Positions 7,454 to 15,536 of a stretch of DNA of 49,530 nucleotides are shown piece by piece. Location of the stretch: NCBI GenBank assembly GCA_028865035.1, contig JAGWLB010000002.1:1-49530 (forward strand), in the 5' to 3' direction. The translations under genes were made by a program, and so were the position numbers. The DNA is from Patescibacteria group bacterium. Lineage in GTDB: Bacteria; Patescibacteriota; Minisyncoccia; Phycocordibacterales; UBA9973. Numbering within the stretch: the stretch's first letter is position 1; each line of letters begins with the position of its first letter. The notes below the pieces were generated by a model. The model worked only from the letters and a program-made list of their open reading frames with translations. It was not told where the DNA came from and did no database searches.

Positions 7454-8053
7454 ATGCATCCAACAATATTAATACATAATCTCATAGACTTTCTTTATAC
7501 TTTTAAATATTTCGTACTATTTATAAGTACTATTATTGAAGGCCCTATTATTATGATTGCTTCTGGTTTTCTGATACACACAGGATTTTTAGATTTATTC
7601 CCGAGTTTTATTGCAATAATGTTTGGAGACCTAGTAGGGGATGTAGTATGGTATGGTATAGGATATTATTTTGCTGGTCCAGTTCTAGAAAAGCATGGAC
7701 ACTTTATGAGTATTACTCCTCAACTATTTGAAAAATCAAAAGAACTTTTCCATAAATATCACACTAAAATATTATTGATCTCTAAAGTTACTATGGGTTT
7801 TGGAATGGCATTAGCTATTCTTGTAGCAGCAGGAGCAACAAAAGTTTCCTTTAAAAAATATATGTTTCTAAACACTGCAGGTGAAATCCTTTTCGTAAGT
7901 TGGATGCTGGCTATTGGATATTTCTTCGGTCATGTATATGTTTCAGTTCCGCCTAGTTTGAAGATCGCATTTATCGTGTTCTGGATAATATTTATAATAA
8001 TTTTTATTAAAAAGTCTTCAAAATATATGAAGAATAAGATAACCAATAACTAA
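7454..8053 (+). CDS. DedA family membrane protein
   Basis: This 199-aa integral membrane protein of the DedA/SNARE-associated (VTT) family has about five hydrophobic segments. It carries the early acidic motif STIIEGPIIMIASGFL (about 24-39), a re-entrant FGDLVGDVVWYGIGYYFA (about 55-72) and KVTMGFGMALAILVAAGA (about 112-129). Family members flip undecaprenyl phosphate or phospholipids and support envelope integrity. The usual arginine in the second conserved segment is replaced (KVTMGFG). Its neighbours on both sides are glycosyltransferases, and a PAP2 phosphatase lies two genes on. Recycling of a polyprenyl phosphate carrier is therefore the likeliest job, although this is inferred from context. 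Confidence 0.85.
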   Translation: MHPTILIHNLIDFLYTFKYFVLFISTIIEGPIIMIASGFLIHTGFLDLFPSFIAIMFGDLVGDVVWYGIGYYFAGPVLEKHGHFMSITPQLFEKSKELFHKYHTKILLISKVTMGFGMALAILVAAGATKVSFKKYMFLNTAGEILFVSWMLAIGYFFGHVYVSVPPSLKIAFIVFWIIFIIIFIKKSSKYMKNKITNN

Positions 8054-8056
8054 TAT

Positions 8057-8776
8057 ATGATTTCATTCATAATTCCAACCAAAAACGAAGAGAAAATAAT
8101 AGAGAAAACATTAAAATGCCTCTCAGGGTATTCTGGTCCACATGAAATAATTCTTGGTGATGGTAATAGTACCGATAATACTATATCGATAGCGAAAAAA
8201 TATACCAATCTTATCGCTTCACACCAAGGAACTAATAGACCAACAATTGCTTCTGGGCGCAATGACGGTGCATCATTAGCACACGGAGAGTATCTTTTAT
8301 TTTTAGATGCAGATATGTTTATATACGATATTGATTCATTTTTCGAGAAGGCACTGGCGTGTTTTACTAAAGATCCCGATATGGTAGCTATGACAGTGAG
8401 ACTTCAACTTTTCCCTGAAATGGCAACCAGAGCAGATAATGCAGTTTTCGGCTTTATGAATTTTCTACATAGAGTATATAACAACTATTTACATACAGGA
8501 GCTTCGCCTGGTGAATTCCAAATGATAAGAACAGAAGCATTTAAAAAAGTCGGAGGATTTAACCCTACTCTTGTTGCTGGAGAGGATTACGATATGTTCA
8601 GAAGACTTCGAAAAATAGGAAGGACTTACTTTAATAATCATCTCACAGCTTTTCATACTGGTAGACGTGCGCATGTTGTCGGCTGGCCAAAACTTTTAAC
8701 TCAGTGGTTTATGAATAATATATCAGCTACATTTTTTAAGAAGGCAGCTAGCGATGAATGGAAGGAGATTAGATAA
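8057..8776 (+). CDS. Family 2 glycosyltransferase
   Basis: This 239-aa GT-A fold enzyme has MISFIIPTKNEEKIIEKTL at the N terminus, LGDGNSTDNT, the metal-binding LFLDADMF (about 90-97) and a catalytic-region acidic motif GEDYDMFRRL (about 177-186), typical of inverting GT2 enzymes. It is more soluble than the GT2 at 6726, with only one amphipathic hydrophobic region near residues 125-140. The product is probably part of an envelope glycan or glycolipid. It is 3 bases downstream of DedA and clearly in the same transcription unit. No donor specificity can be read. Confidence 0.87.
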   Translation: MISFIIPTKNEEKIIEKTLKCLSGYSGPHEIILGDGNSTDNTISIAKKYTNLIASHQGTNRPTIASGRNDGASLAHGEYLLFLDADMFIYDIDSFFEKALACFTKDPDMVAMTVRLQLFPEMATRADNAVFGFMNFLHRVYNNYLHTGASPGEFQMIRTEAFKKVGGFNPTLVAGEDYDMFRRLRKIGRTYFNNHLTAFHTGRRAHVVGWPKLLTQWFMNNISATFFKKAASDEWKEIR

Positions 8777-8817
8777 TATACTTTTTATTATAATGGGTGT
8801 ATGATATAGAATATTGT

Positions 8818-9459
8818 ATGAAGACACTGTTGCAAAGTTATAAATTACATTTTACAAATAAAAGATTTATTATATCCTTAATCATTGGTTTAGCACTGTT
8901 GGTTATTAGTTTGGTTATAAATTTCTACGCAGGGATGTATGCGACTGAAAGTGCTGGTAATCCAGTCCCTGATATAATTTTAAGTAATATTAGAGTTTAT
9001 GATGTCGATGCTATATTTATTTATGGGCCTGTAGTTTTCTGGTCATTTGTCTTATTAGTTTGTTTGCTTAAACCCCAGAAATTACCTTTTACATTGAAAA
9101 GTATAGCCCTTTTTACTATTATACGTTCTGTTTTTGTATCCCTTACTCACATAGGACCATTTCCAACTCAAGTAGTTATGGATACGACAAGCCATCTGAT
9201 GCAAAACTTTATTTTCGGAGGAGATTTATTCTTCTCAGGACATACTGGCTTGCCATTCTTAATGGCATTACTATTTTGGAATAATACATTTTTGCGATGG
9301 CTCTTTGTTGCCTCGTCTGTTATGTTCGGAGTAGTTGTGTTGCTGGCTCACTTGCATTACTCTATAGATGTTTTAGCTGCTTTCTTCATAACATATACTA
9401 TATATAAGATTGCAATAGTTTTCTTCAGAAAGGATCATGAATTGTTTTTAAGTGAATAA
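8818..9459 (+). CDS. PAP2-like membrane phosphatase (PAP2_C / sphingomyelin-synthase-like type)
   Basis: Read from the ATG at 8818 the protein is 213 aa; an in-frame GTG at 8797 would add 7 residues (MYDIEYC) that do not look native. It has about six transmembrane segments. The PAP2 core is FFSGHTGLPF (about 139-148) and HLHYSIDVLAAFF (about 180-192), giving the catalytic SGHT...HxxxD arrangement. An upstream arginine segment (FTIIRSVFVSLTHIGPFP) matches the PAP2_C subtype found in sphingomyelin synthases. In this context it may dephosphorylate polyprenyl or lipid phosphates. A TATAAT at 8789-8794 could give it its own promoter. Confidence 0.75.
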   Translation: MKTLLQSYKLHFTNKRFIISLIIGLALLVISLVINFYAGMYATESAGNPVPDIILSNIRVYDVDAIFIYGPVVFWSFVLLVCLLKPQKLPFTLKSIALFTIIRSVFVSLTHIGPFPTQVVMDTTSHLMQNFIFGGDLFFSGHTGLPFLMALLFWNNTFLRWLFVASSVMFGVVVLLAHLHYSIDVLAAFFITYTIYKIAIVFFRKDHELFLSE

Positions 9460-9460
9460 T

Positions 9461-10087
9461 ATGGAAACATCGAGTCATCACGAAAAAGAATTAGTTTTAG
9501 CTCAAATATTATATTTGTATGTCATACCGACGCTTCTTTTGTATTATAAATTAATACCTGATAGATATGATTATATCGTATTGTTTATTGTAGCTCTATT
9601 AATGTATGGCATCATAAAGAGAGCTCATTGGAGTTATCTAGACTTAGGTATCAGAAAAGATTTTTTGAAGGATATTATCCCTTATACTATATTTACTATT
9701 GCTGGAGTTGGTTTTATTGTTTGGATTTCAAAGATTATCCCTGATTCAAATAATAAGCCACTTTACGAATGGTGGGAAAATGCTAGATTTTTATTACTTT
9801 TTATACCGATAAGTGTTTTGCAAGAAGTTATTTTCCGAGGCATTTTAATGAAGCTTCTTTTACAAGCTTTTTCTAACCCTATTTTTATTATTGTTCTAAA
9901 TGCTTCAGTATTTGCTTTAATACATATTATTTATCTTAATAGTACTTTAATATTGCCTTTGACTTTTACTGCTGGCATTGGTTTTGCTTGGATGTATTAT
10001 AGATATCCTAATCTGATTCTAATATCGATATCTCATACTATTTTGAATTTTACAGCTATGATACTGGGGTTTTTCATCTTGAGATAG
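9461..10087 (+). CDS. CPBP family intramembrane metalloprotease-like protein
   Basis: From ATG 9461 this is 208 aa; a GTG at 9452 overlapping the previous stop is an alternative. It is polytopic, with about six hydrophobic segments. Motif 1, normally EExxxR, reads QEVIFRG (about 124-130): the first glutamate, which activates water in Rce1, is glutamine. Motif 2, FALIH, and motif 3, SHTILN, keep their histidines. The family (Abi/CAAX protease and bacteriocin-processing) includes both proteases and non-proteolytic members, and the substitution leaves activity uncertain. It follows the PAP2 gene without a gap, so it belongs to the same envelope cluster. Confidence 0.75.
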   Translation: METSSHHEKELVLAQILYLYVIPTLLLYYKLIPDRYDYIVLFIVALLMYGIIKRAHWSYLDLGIRKDFLKDIIPYTIFTIAGVGFIVWISKIIPDSNNKPLYEWWENARFLLLFIPISVLQEVIFRGILMKLLLQAFSNPIFIIVLNASVFALIHIIYLNSTLILPLTFTAGIGFAWMYYRYPNLILISISHTILNFTAMILGFFILR

Positions 10088-10095
10088 CATTATTA

Positions 10096-10138
10096 TTGAC
10101 AACATAGCTTATTTGTCTAAAATAAATAATGTTATAAT
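10096..10138 (+). promoter_or_regulatory. Promoter region of the HtrA gene
   Basis: A perfect TTGACA lies at 10096-10101 with TAAAAT at 10118-10123 (16-base spacing). A separate consensus TATAAT lies at 10133-10138, 16 bases before the ATG at 10155. Either or both could be used; the first gives a UTR of about 25 nt and the second about 10 nt. Two overlapping promoters would suit a stress protease, but this is not proven. Confidence 0.5.
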
Positions 10139-10154
10139 AGTTTGCGTATAAATT

Positions 10155-11495
10155 ATGGAAAATTCAAATTTAGATTTAAAAAAAATCAAAGAAATGTTTA
10201 AAGATCCCGTTGTAAGAACAGTTGTTGTTAGCTTTCTTACTATAGTTATTACTTTAGGTATTGCTGCTGGTTTTGCTTGGTACTATCGTGCCCAGATTTT
10301 TAAATTACTCGCAGGACAGAATAATATGAATCCTAAACCTGTAACTCCTGCGGTAGTAATAGGAGACAATAGTAAATTAAATAGCGCTCCAGTTACTCCC
10401 AGTACTCCTGTTGCTCCACCACCAGCTCCTGTTCAAGAAGAGGATACTGTAGTGAGTGCCGTAAAAAAAGCTAAGCCTGCTGTGGTTTCCATTCTAATAA
10501 GTAAAGAGGTTCCTAAGTATGACGTTTCTTATAATAATCAGAGTGTAACTGATCCATCTGGTAACCCATTACCAGGAGTATTTTTACAGACACCAGTATA
10601 TAAACAGGTTGGCACAGAATTACAACAAATCGGTAGTGGTTCAGGTTTCTTGATATCATCTGATGGTTTAATTGTTACAAACAGGCATGTCGTTGAGGAT
10701 AAGACTGCTATTTATAATGTTCTTTTGAACAATGGAAAGAAATATACAGCGACAGTTTTAGCTCGTGATGGTGTACTTGATGTAGCTCTTATTAAAATTA
10801 ATGCAACCGGTTTACCATATCTTGATTTAGCTAACTCAGATACTCTAGATGTAGGGCAGAGTGTTATTGCTATCGGTAATGCCCTTGGTCAATTTGAAAA
10901 CACTGTTTCTGTTGGTGTTGTGTCAGGTCTATCTCGATCGATAGTAGCTGGTGATACTTTCGGACAATCAGAAATACTAGATAAAGTTATACAGACTGAT
11001 GCTGCTATTAATCCTGGTAATTCTGGTGGCCCACTACTTAATCTGAAAGGACAAGTTGTTGGCATTAATGTAGCTGTTGTACAAGGTTCTTCAAATGTAG
11101 GATTTGCTTTGCCTATTAATAGTGTAAAAAGTGCAATTAATTCTGTTATAAAAACTGGTAAAATTATACGACCATATATAGGTGTAAGATATGTAAAAAT
11201 TACTCCTGAATTAAAAGTCCAAGATAATCTGTCTGTTGACTATGGTATCTTGATAGAGAAAGGACAGACAGCAGCAGATCTTGCTGTTATACCGGGGTCA
11301 CCGGCAGATAAAGCAGGTATTGTGGAGAATGATATTATTCTTTCTGTTGATGGAATAAAAATTGATCAGAATCAAGATTTCTCATCATATATTCGTAATA
11401 AAAAAGTAGGAGATATTGTTACCCTAGAAGTTCTATCAAAAGGAGTAAAAAGAACAGTTACTCTTGCTCTACAAGCTGCTCCAGATAACTTATAA
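10155..11495 (+). CDS. Membrane-anchored HtrA/DegP-like serine protease with PDZ domain
   Basis: This 446-aa protein has a transmembrane anchor (about 21-43) and a Pro-rich linker (about 55-98). The trypsin-like domain (about 100-330) has the complete triad His178 (TNRHVVED), Asp209 (LDVALIKI) and Ser290 (GNSGGPLL). One PDZ domain follows (about 340-440, RPYIGVRYVKI to TVTLAL). The family degrades misfolded proteins outside the cytoplasmic membrane. The length and the single PDZ resemble Gram-positive HtrA. It has no close operon partner: it is preceded by its own promoter and followed by another (11520). A truncated, triad-less relative is encoded at 45388-46038. Confidence 0.93.
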   Translation: MENSNLDLKKIKEMFKDPVVRTVVVSFLTIVITLGIAAGFAWYYRAQIFKLLAGQNNMNPKPVTPAVVIGDNSKLNSAPVTPSTPVAPPPAPVQEEDTVVSAVKKAKPAVVSILISKEVPKYDVSYNNQSVTDPSGNPLPGVFLQTPVYKQVGTELQQIGSGSGFLISSDGLIVTNRHVVEDKTAIYNVLLNNGKKYTATVLARDGVLDVALIKINATGLPYLDLANSDTLDVGQSVIAIGNALGQFENTVSVGVVSGLSRSIVAGDTFGQSEILDKVIQTDAAINPGNSGGPLLNLKGQVVGINVAVVQGSSNVGFALPINSVKSAINSVIKTGKIIRPYIGVRYVKITPELKVQDNLSVDYGILIEKGQTAADLAVIPGSPADKAGIVENDIILSVDGIKIDQNQDFSSYIRNKKVGDIVTLEVLSKGVKRTVTLALQAAPDNL

Positions 11496-11519
11496 TTAGC
11501 TTATTTTTAATCGATAGCA

Positions 11520-11525
11520 TATAAT
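11520..11525 (+). promoter_or_regulatory. -10 box giving a predicted leaderless dCMP deaminase mRNA
   Basis: TATAAT ends 6 bases before the ATG at 11532, so the expected start of transcription coincides with the start codon. No -35 match is visible. The upstream HtrA stop is at 11495. Confidence 0.5.
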
Positions 11526-11531
11526 TACTTT

Positions 11532-12029
11532 ATGTCAGCCCAAGAAGAAAACACATTTAGCAGACCATCTTGGGATCAATATTTTATCCAAATGGCGGAT
11601 ATGATTGGTTCTCGTGGTACTTGCGATCGTGGCAGATCAGGTTGTGTTATTACTTTAAATAAAAGAATTGTCTCAACAGGTTATGTTGGTTCTCCTGTAG
11701 GGCTTCCTCATTGTGACGAAGTCGGACATGAAATGCATACAGTTACACAAGAAGATGGTACAGTTTCGCGACATTGTATTCGTACTGCGCATGCAGAACA
11801 GAATGCAATAAATAATGCTGCACGAGTCGGATCTAAAATCGAAGGAGGAACAATGTATTGCAAAATGATACCGTGCTATAAATGTGGACAGAGTATTATA
11901 AATTCAGGTATTGTTCGTGTTATTGCACTAAAAGATTATCATGGTGCATCTAGAACGAAAGAAATTTTTAAACAAGCTGGCATTGAATATGAAATTCTGG
12001 GTGAAATGGAAGTTTATAAAGATATGTAG
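11532..12029 (+). CDS. dCMP deaminase (ComEB-like)
   Basis: This 165-aa zinc cytidine-deaminase-fold enzyme has the first zinc ligand and catalytic Glu in RTAHAEQNAI (about 83-92) and the paired cysteines in MIPCYKCGQSI (about 111-121). An additional Cys/His set, as in dCMP deaminases, includes TCDRGRSGCVI and LPHCDEVGHEMH. The reaction is dCMP to dUMP, feeding thymidylate synthase. The likely allosteric effectors (dCTP/dTTP) are known for the family but not readable here. It is the first gene of the dTTP-synthesis region and is followed 9 bases later by a MazG-like pyrophosphohydrolase. Confidence 0.92.
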   Translation: MSAQEENTFSRPSWDQYFIQMADMIGSRGTCDRGRSGCVITLNKRIVSTGYVGSPVGLPHCDEVGHEMHTVTQEDGTVSRHCIRTAHAEQNAINNAARVGSKIEGGTMYCKMIPCYKCGQSIINSGIVRVIALKDYHGASRTKEIFKQAGIEYEILGEMEVYKDM

Positions 12030-12038
12030 CTAAAACCT

Positions 12039-12368
12039 ATGGCCAACTTAAAAGATTTACAAAAAGAAGTAATGCGCAACAAACTAGAGAAGGGTTTTAA
12101 TACTACAGATATTGCTCTTGAGTTTTGTCGTGCGCATGAAGAACTTTCTGAGGCATTTTCAAAATATAATAAAAATCAGGAAGGAGTAGCTGAAGAATTA
12201 GCAGATGTTGCAATATTCTTATTGGGTATGTGTGAAATGCTTGATTATGATTTGGAGTACGAATTAGCCAGAAAGATAGAAGTAAATAAAAATCGTAAAT
12301 ACATAAAATCTAAATCACCAAATGGCAAAGATATATTCATAAGAGTAAAAACAGATATTGATCCATAA
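12039..12368 (+). CDS. MazG-like nucleotide pyrophosphohydrolase
   Basis: This 109-aa all-alpha NTP-PPase has the two acidic metal-binding motifs of the MazG superfamily: HEELSEAF (about 33-40) and EELADVAIFLLG (about 51-62), i.e. ExxE followed by ExxD. The substrate is probably a (d)NTP hydrolysed to (d)NMP and pyrophosphate. Placed directly after dCMP deaminase, it could turn dCTP into dCMP or clean up non-canonical dNTPs; this is inferred from position. The stop is followed directly by the shared terminator with folA. Confidence 0.82.
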   Translation: MANLKDLQKEVMRNKLEKGFNTTDIALEFCRAHEELSEAFSKYNKNQEGVAEELADVAIFLLGMCEMLDYDLEYELARKIEVNKNRKYIKSKSPNGKDIFIRVKTDIDP

Positions 12369-12370
12369 AA

Positions 12371-12395
12371 AATCCACTTAGACTAAGTGGATTTT
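12371..12395. terminator. Bidirectional terminator overlapping the folA stop codon
   Basis: AATCCACTTA (12371-12380) pairs with TAAGTGGATT (12384-12393) around a 3-base loop GAC, with A-run and T-run flanks. The TAG stop of the leftward DHFR gene (12385-12383) lies inside the hairpin, so the two convergent genes share one very compact terminator. Confidence 0.8.
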
Positions 12396-12904
12396 TTATA
12401 TTCTACAAAAGAGTAGGGGATATTATTATTTTCATCTACGTTGTAATCTTCTCGTGATGTTTCTCGCCAAATATTTTTATCTATAACAGGGAAAATAGTA
12501 TCTCCTTCAAAATTTTTATGGACTTCTGTGATGTATAGTTTGTTTGCTTTATCGAAAGCTTGTTTGTATATCTCTCCACCACCAATAATAAAGATTTCTA
12601 ATTCATCTTGATTCTCCTCAAATTCTCTACCTTGCTCAAGTGTAGCTAAACGAAGTGCTTTTTCGAGTGAATTCACAACATCAATGCCTTCATGCGTATA
12701 ATTTATATCACGAGTGATTACTATATTTTTTCTATTTGGTAATGGCTTACCTATTGATTCAAAAGTTTTACGACCCATAATAACAGTGTGCCCTCTAGTG
12801 ATTTCTCTAAAATGCTTCATATCCTCAGATAAATTCCAGAGTAAAGTATTACCTCCACCAATGACATTATTATCTGAAACTGCGGCTATGATTGATATGA
12901 TCAT
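12383..12904 (-). CDS. folA: Dihydrofolate reductase
   Basis: This 173-aa protein has the classic DHFR pattern: IISIIAAVSDNNVIGGGNTLLWNLSEDMKHF is the N-terminal strand and substrate helix, with the catalytic acid in the SEDMKHF segment (about 26-32). HTVIMGRKTFESIG (about 39-52) and PLPNRKNIVITRD follow, and IFIIGGGEIYKQA (about 108-120) is the NADPH GG motif. It regenerates tetrahydrofolate from the dihydrofolate made by ThyA. It lies 3 bases after thyA in the same transcription unit, the classical thyA-folA arrangement. The gene ends within the bidirectional terminator. Confidence 0.95.
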   Translation of the reverse strand: MIISIIAAVSDNNVIGGGNTLLWNLSEDMKHFREITRGHTVIMGRKTFESIGKPLPNRKNIVITRDINYTHEGIDVVNSLEKALRLATLEQGREFEENQDELEIFIIGGGEIYKQAFDKANKLYITEVHKNFEGDTIFPVIDKNIWRETSREDYNVDENNNIPYSFVEYKKST

Positions 12905-12907
12905 AAG

Positions 12908-13849
12908 TTAAACAGCAATGGGAGCCTTAATTGCATCATGTGGATTGTAATCGACGAGCTCAAAATCTTCAATTGTAAAATCTTCAATTTCTTTTTTATT
13001 AGGGTTTATTTTCATGGTTGGCATCGGACGAATATCATTTATACGAGACAGTTGAATATCAGCTTGCTCTAGGTGGTTGAGATATAAATGAGTGTCACCA
13101 CCAGTCCAAACAAATTCTCCAAGTGCAAGACCAGTAATTTGAGCAATAATCATTGTTAATAGTGCATATGAAGCAATATTAAAAGGAACTCCTAAGAAAG
13201 TATCGCAACTGCGCTGATATAGTTGGCAGGACAATTTGTTGTCTGCCACATAGAACTGAAACAAGCAGTGGCATGGTGGTAACCCAGCTTTTGCCATCTC
13301 TTCAATATCAGCCACGTTCCAAGCTGAGACTATCATTCTTCTTGAGTCTGGAGATTTTTTAATTTGTTCTATGACATTTTTTAATTGATCAATATGCTTA
13401 CCGTCAGGTGTTGGCCAATTACGCCATTGATAACCATAAATAGGACCTAAGTTGCCATATTCTTTTGCGAAAGAATCATCAGTTTTTATTTTTTCAATAA
13501 ATTCTTTTATACCACTTTTCCATTCGTCGCTACCAGTTTTTGGTACTGTAATATTGTTTTTAATTAGATAAGCTTTATATGGCCATTCGTCCCAGATATG
13601 GACATTATTTAGAGCTAGATATTTAAGATTTGTATCTCCACGAAGAAACCAAAGTAATTCATGAATAATAGCCTTGATTGGTAATTTTTTAGTAGTTAGG
13701 AGTGGAAAGCCCTTAGATAAATCAAAACGCATTTGGTGCCCCAAGATAGAAATAGTACCTGTTCCTGTACGATCAGTTTTTTTGATACCTTCGTTTTTAA
13801 TTCTTTTAATTAAATCTAGGTATATTAGATCTACATGATGCTCTTTCAT
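12908..13849 (-). CDS. thyA: Thymidylate synthase (folate-dependent)
   Basis: This 313-aa protein is of the longer type (as in Lactobacillus) rather than the 264-aa E. coli form. Diagnostic segments are [19 protein letters not shown] near the N terminus, the active-site cysteine in [12 protein letters not shown] (about 193-204), the arginines in [13 protein letters not shown], and [19 protein letters not shown] (about 214-232), which binds dUMP phosphate. It converts dUMP plus methylene-THF to dTMP plus DHF, and is transcribed with folA. A strong promoter ends 6 bases before the ATG, so the mRNA is probably leaderless. It is divergent from glyA, which supplies the methylene-THF. Confidence 0.96.
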   Translation of the reverse strand: MKEHHVDLIYLDLIKRIKNEGIKKTDRTGTGTISILGHQMRFDLSKGFPLLTTKKLPIKAIIHELLWFLRGDTNLKYLALNNVHIWDEWPYKAYLIKNNITVPKTGSDEWKSGIKEFIEKIKTDDSFAKEYGNLGPIYGYQWRNWPTPDGKHIDQLKNVIEQIKKSPDSRRMIVSAWNVADIEEMAKAGLPPCHCLFQFYVADNKLSCQLYQRSCDTFLGVPFNIASYALLTMIIAQITGLALGEFVWTGGDTHLYLNHLEQADIQLSRINDIRPMPTMKINPNKKEIEDFTIEDFELVDYNPHDAIKAPIAV

Positions 13850-13855
13850 AGATCC

Positions 13856-13883
13856 ATTATACAGTTTTTTATTTCTTGTTCAA
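13856..13883 (-). promoter_or_regulatory. Promoter of thyA-folA, predicted leaderless
   Basis: On the minus strand TTGAAC (13883-13878), a 16-base spacer and TATAAT (13861-13856) are followed by 6 bases and then the thyA ATG (13849). The expected transcription start is at or next to the A of the start codon. It overlaps the spacer region of the divergent glyA promoter. Confidence 0.6.
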
Positions 13884-13885
13884 CG

Positions 13886-13894
13886 TGTTAAAAT
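13886..13894 (+). promoter_or_regulatory. Extended -10 promoter of glyA
   Basis: TGT-TAAAAT is an extended (TGn) -10 element 30 bases upstream of the glyA ATG (13925). No -35 resembling the consensus is seen, which fits an extended -10 promoter. It is back-to-back with the thyA promoter, so expression of the two may be mutually linked. Confidence 0.4.
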
Positions 13895-13924
13895 CAGGGT
13901 ATTACCAATAGCTATTAAATACCA

Positions 13925-15103
13925 ATGAAAGACAAACAAATCGAGAAATTAATCAAGGCCGAAGAGAAACGTCAAAAAAGTGTCATAAATTTAATAGCAT
14001 CTGAAAACTATGTTTCTGATGATGTCTTGAAAGCTCTTGGTTCAAAGCTAACAAACAAATATGCTGAAGGTTATCCAGGACGCAGGTATTATGGAGGTAA
14101 CGAGATTATTGATAAAGTAGAGACTCTTTGTATCAATCGAGCTTTGAAGCTTTTCAAATTAAAAAAGGAGAATTGGCATGTAAATGTCCAACTTCTTTCC
14201 GGAAGTCCAGCGAACTTTGCTCTGTATTCTGCGCTTGTACCAATCGGTGGAAAAATAATGGGCATGAAGCTTACTTCTGGAGGGCATCTTACCCACGGGC
14301 ATCCGCTTTCTATGACCGGTAAACTTTGGAAGCCTATTCAATTTGAACTTGATCCTAAAACTGAAGTTATAGATTACAAAGCAATTGAAGCCATAGCGAT
14401 GGTTGAGCGACCAGATATTATCGTCTGTGGGTTTACGGCTTATCCTAGGGTCGTTGATTTTAAAAAGTTTCGTGAGATTGCAAATAAATGCGGAGCTATA
14501 CTTCATGTCGATATGTCCCATTTTGCTGGGCTTGTAGCTGGAGGAGCCTATCCATCACCATTTCCATATGCTGACTCAGTTATGACTACTACCCACAAAT
14601 CTCTTCGTGGTCCTCGCCAAGCAATTCTTTTTGTTAAAAAGGACGAAAGAGGATTTGATAAGAAATTGGACAAGATGGTTATTCCTGGGCTCTTTGGTGG
14701 ACCACACGAGAATAATATTGCAGGAGTGGCTGTTGCTCTCAAGGAAGCAGATACACCAGCCTTTAAGAAGTACGCCAAGCAAGTCATTAAAAATGCAGAG
14801 ACACTTGCAAATGAATTAAAAAAGTTAGGATGGCACATCATATCAGGAGGGACTGATTCGCATCTTATTCTTATGGATACGTGGATGGATGGCAAGGGTA
14901 TTTCTGGCAAGGAAGCAGGTATAAGGTTAGAAAAAGCCAAGATTATCGTGAATATGAATACTATTCCTGGTGATACTCGCTCTGTCATGGACCCTTCTGG
15001 TATTCGCCTTGGCACTTGCGCTGAGACGACAATCGGCAAGAAAGAAAAAGATATGATCAATATTGCAAAGAAAATTGATAAAGTTTTGAGAGGTAAAAAA
15101 TAA
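13925..15103 (+). CDS. glyA: Serine hydroxymethyltransferase
   Basis: This 392-aa PLP enzyme is slightly shorter than the E. coli protein (417). It shows NLIASENYVSDDV near the N terminus, the YAEGYPGRRYYGG motif (about 43-55), SGSPANFALYSAL, GGHLTHGHPL (about 120-129), and the PLP lysine in TTTHKSLRGPR (about 220-230). It converts serine and THF to glycine and 5,10-methylene-THF, the one-carbon donor for ThyA encoded divergently. It leads a rightward unit with the NUDIX and Tmk genes; the next start is 1 base after its stop. No Shine-Dalgarno is present. Confidence 0.95.
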   Translation: MKDKQIEKLIKAEEKRQKSVINLIASENYVSDDVLKALGSKLTNKYAEGYPGRRYYGGNEIIDKVETLCINRALKLFKLKKENWHVNVQLLSGSPANFALYSALVPIGGKIMGMKLTSGGHLTHGHPLSMTGKLWKPIQFELDPKTEVIDYKAIEAIAMVERPDIIVCGFTAYPRVVDFKKFREIANKCGAILHVDMSHFAGLVAGGAYPSPFPYADSVMTTTHKSLRGPRQAILFVKKDERGFDKKLDKMVIPGLFGGPHENNIAGVAVALKEADTPAFKKYAKQVIKNAETLANELKKLGWHIISGGTDSHLILMDTWMDGKGISGKEAGIRLEKAKIIVNMNTIPGDTRSVMDPSGIRLGTCAETTIGKKEKDMINIAKKIDKVLRGKK

Positions 15104-15104
15104 T

Positions 15105-15536
15105 ATGAATGAAGAAAAAAAACCAAAAGTAGATGTAGGGATAGGAGTAATGATTTTTAAAGATGGAAAAATTCTTTTAGGTAAAAGAATGGGCTCTCAT
15201 GGTGCAGGAGACTATGCTTTTACCGGTGGACACCTTGAGTATATGGAGTCATTTGAAGAGTGTGCACGTAGGGAGACTATGGAAGAAGCTGGCATAAATA
15301 TTAAAAATATAAAATTCTTGTCTCTAGGTAATATTGATGATTACGCACCTAGGCATTATGTGGGTATTGGTTTGACTGCTGAGTGGGAAAGTGGGGAACC
15401 AAAAGTTCTTGAAGTAGATAAGCGTGAGAGTTGGGATTGGTACGATTTAGATAATTTGCCCCAGCCACTATTTTTTCCAGCACAGCTAATGATAGATGCT
15501 TATAAAGAAGGAAAAATTTATTATGACAAAAAATAA
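15105..15536 (+). CDS. NUDIX hydrolase, NUDT15/MutT-like
   Basis: This 143-aa protein has a complete NUDIX box, GHLEYMESFEECARRETMEE followed by AG (about 42-63), matching Gx5Ex7REUxEExGU. Surrounding residues (VGIGVMIFKDGKILLGKRMG, GAGDYAFTGGHLE, and a late ESWDWYDLDNLPQPLFF) strongly resemble NUDT15-type nucleotide pyrophosphatases. These hydrolyse modified or excess dNTPs to the monophosphates. It is 1 base from glyA and its 3' end overlaps tmk by 14 bases, so it belongs to the thymidylate unit. Probable role: pool sanitation or dNTP to dNMP conversion. Substrate not known. Confidence 0.85.
   Translation: MNEEKKPKVDVGIGVMIFKDGKILLGKRMGSHGAGDYAFTGGHLEYMESFEECARRETMEEAGINIKNIKFLSLGNIDDYAPRHYVGIGLTAEWESGEPKVLEVDKRESWDWYDLDNLPQPLFFPAQLMIDAYKEGKIYYDKK

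Noticed and set aside
14548-15126. 192-codon open frame on the minus strand opposite glyA
   Set aside because: It lies entirely over glyA, whose product has all conserved enzyme motifs. The opposite frame shows no domain, only hydrophobic low complexity expected from the complement of glyA codons.
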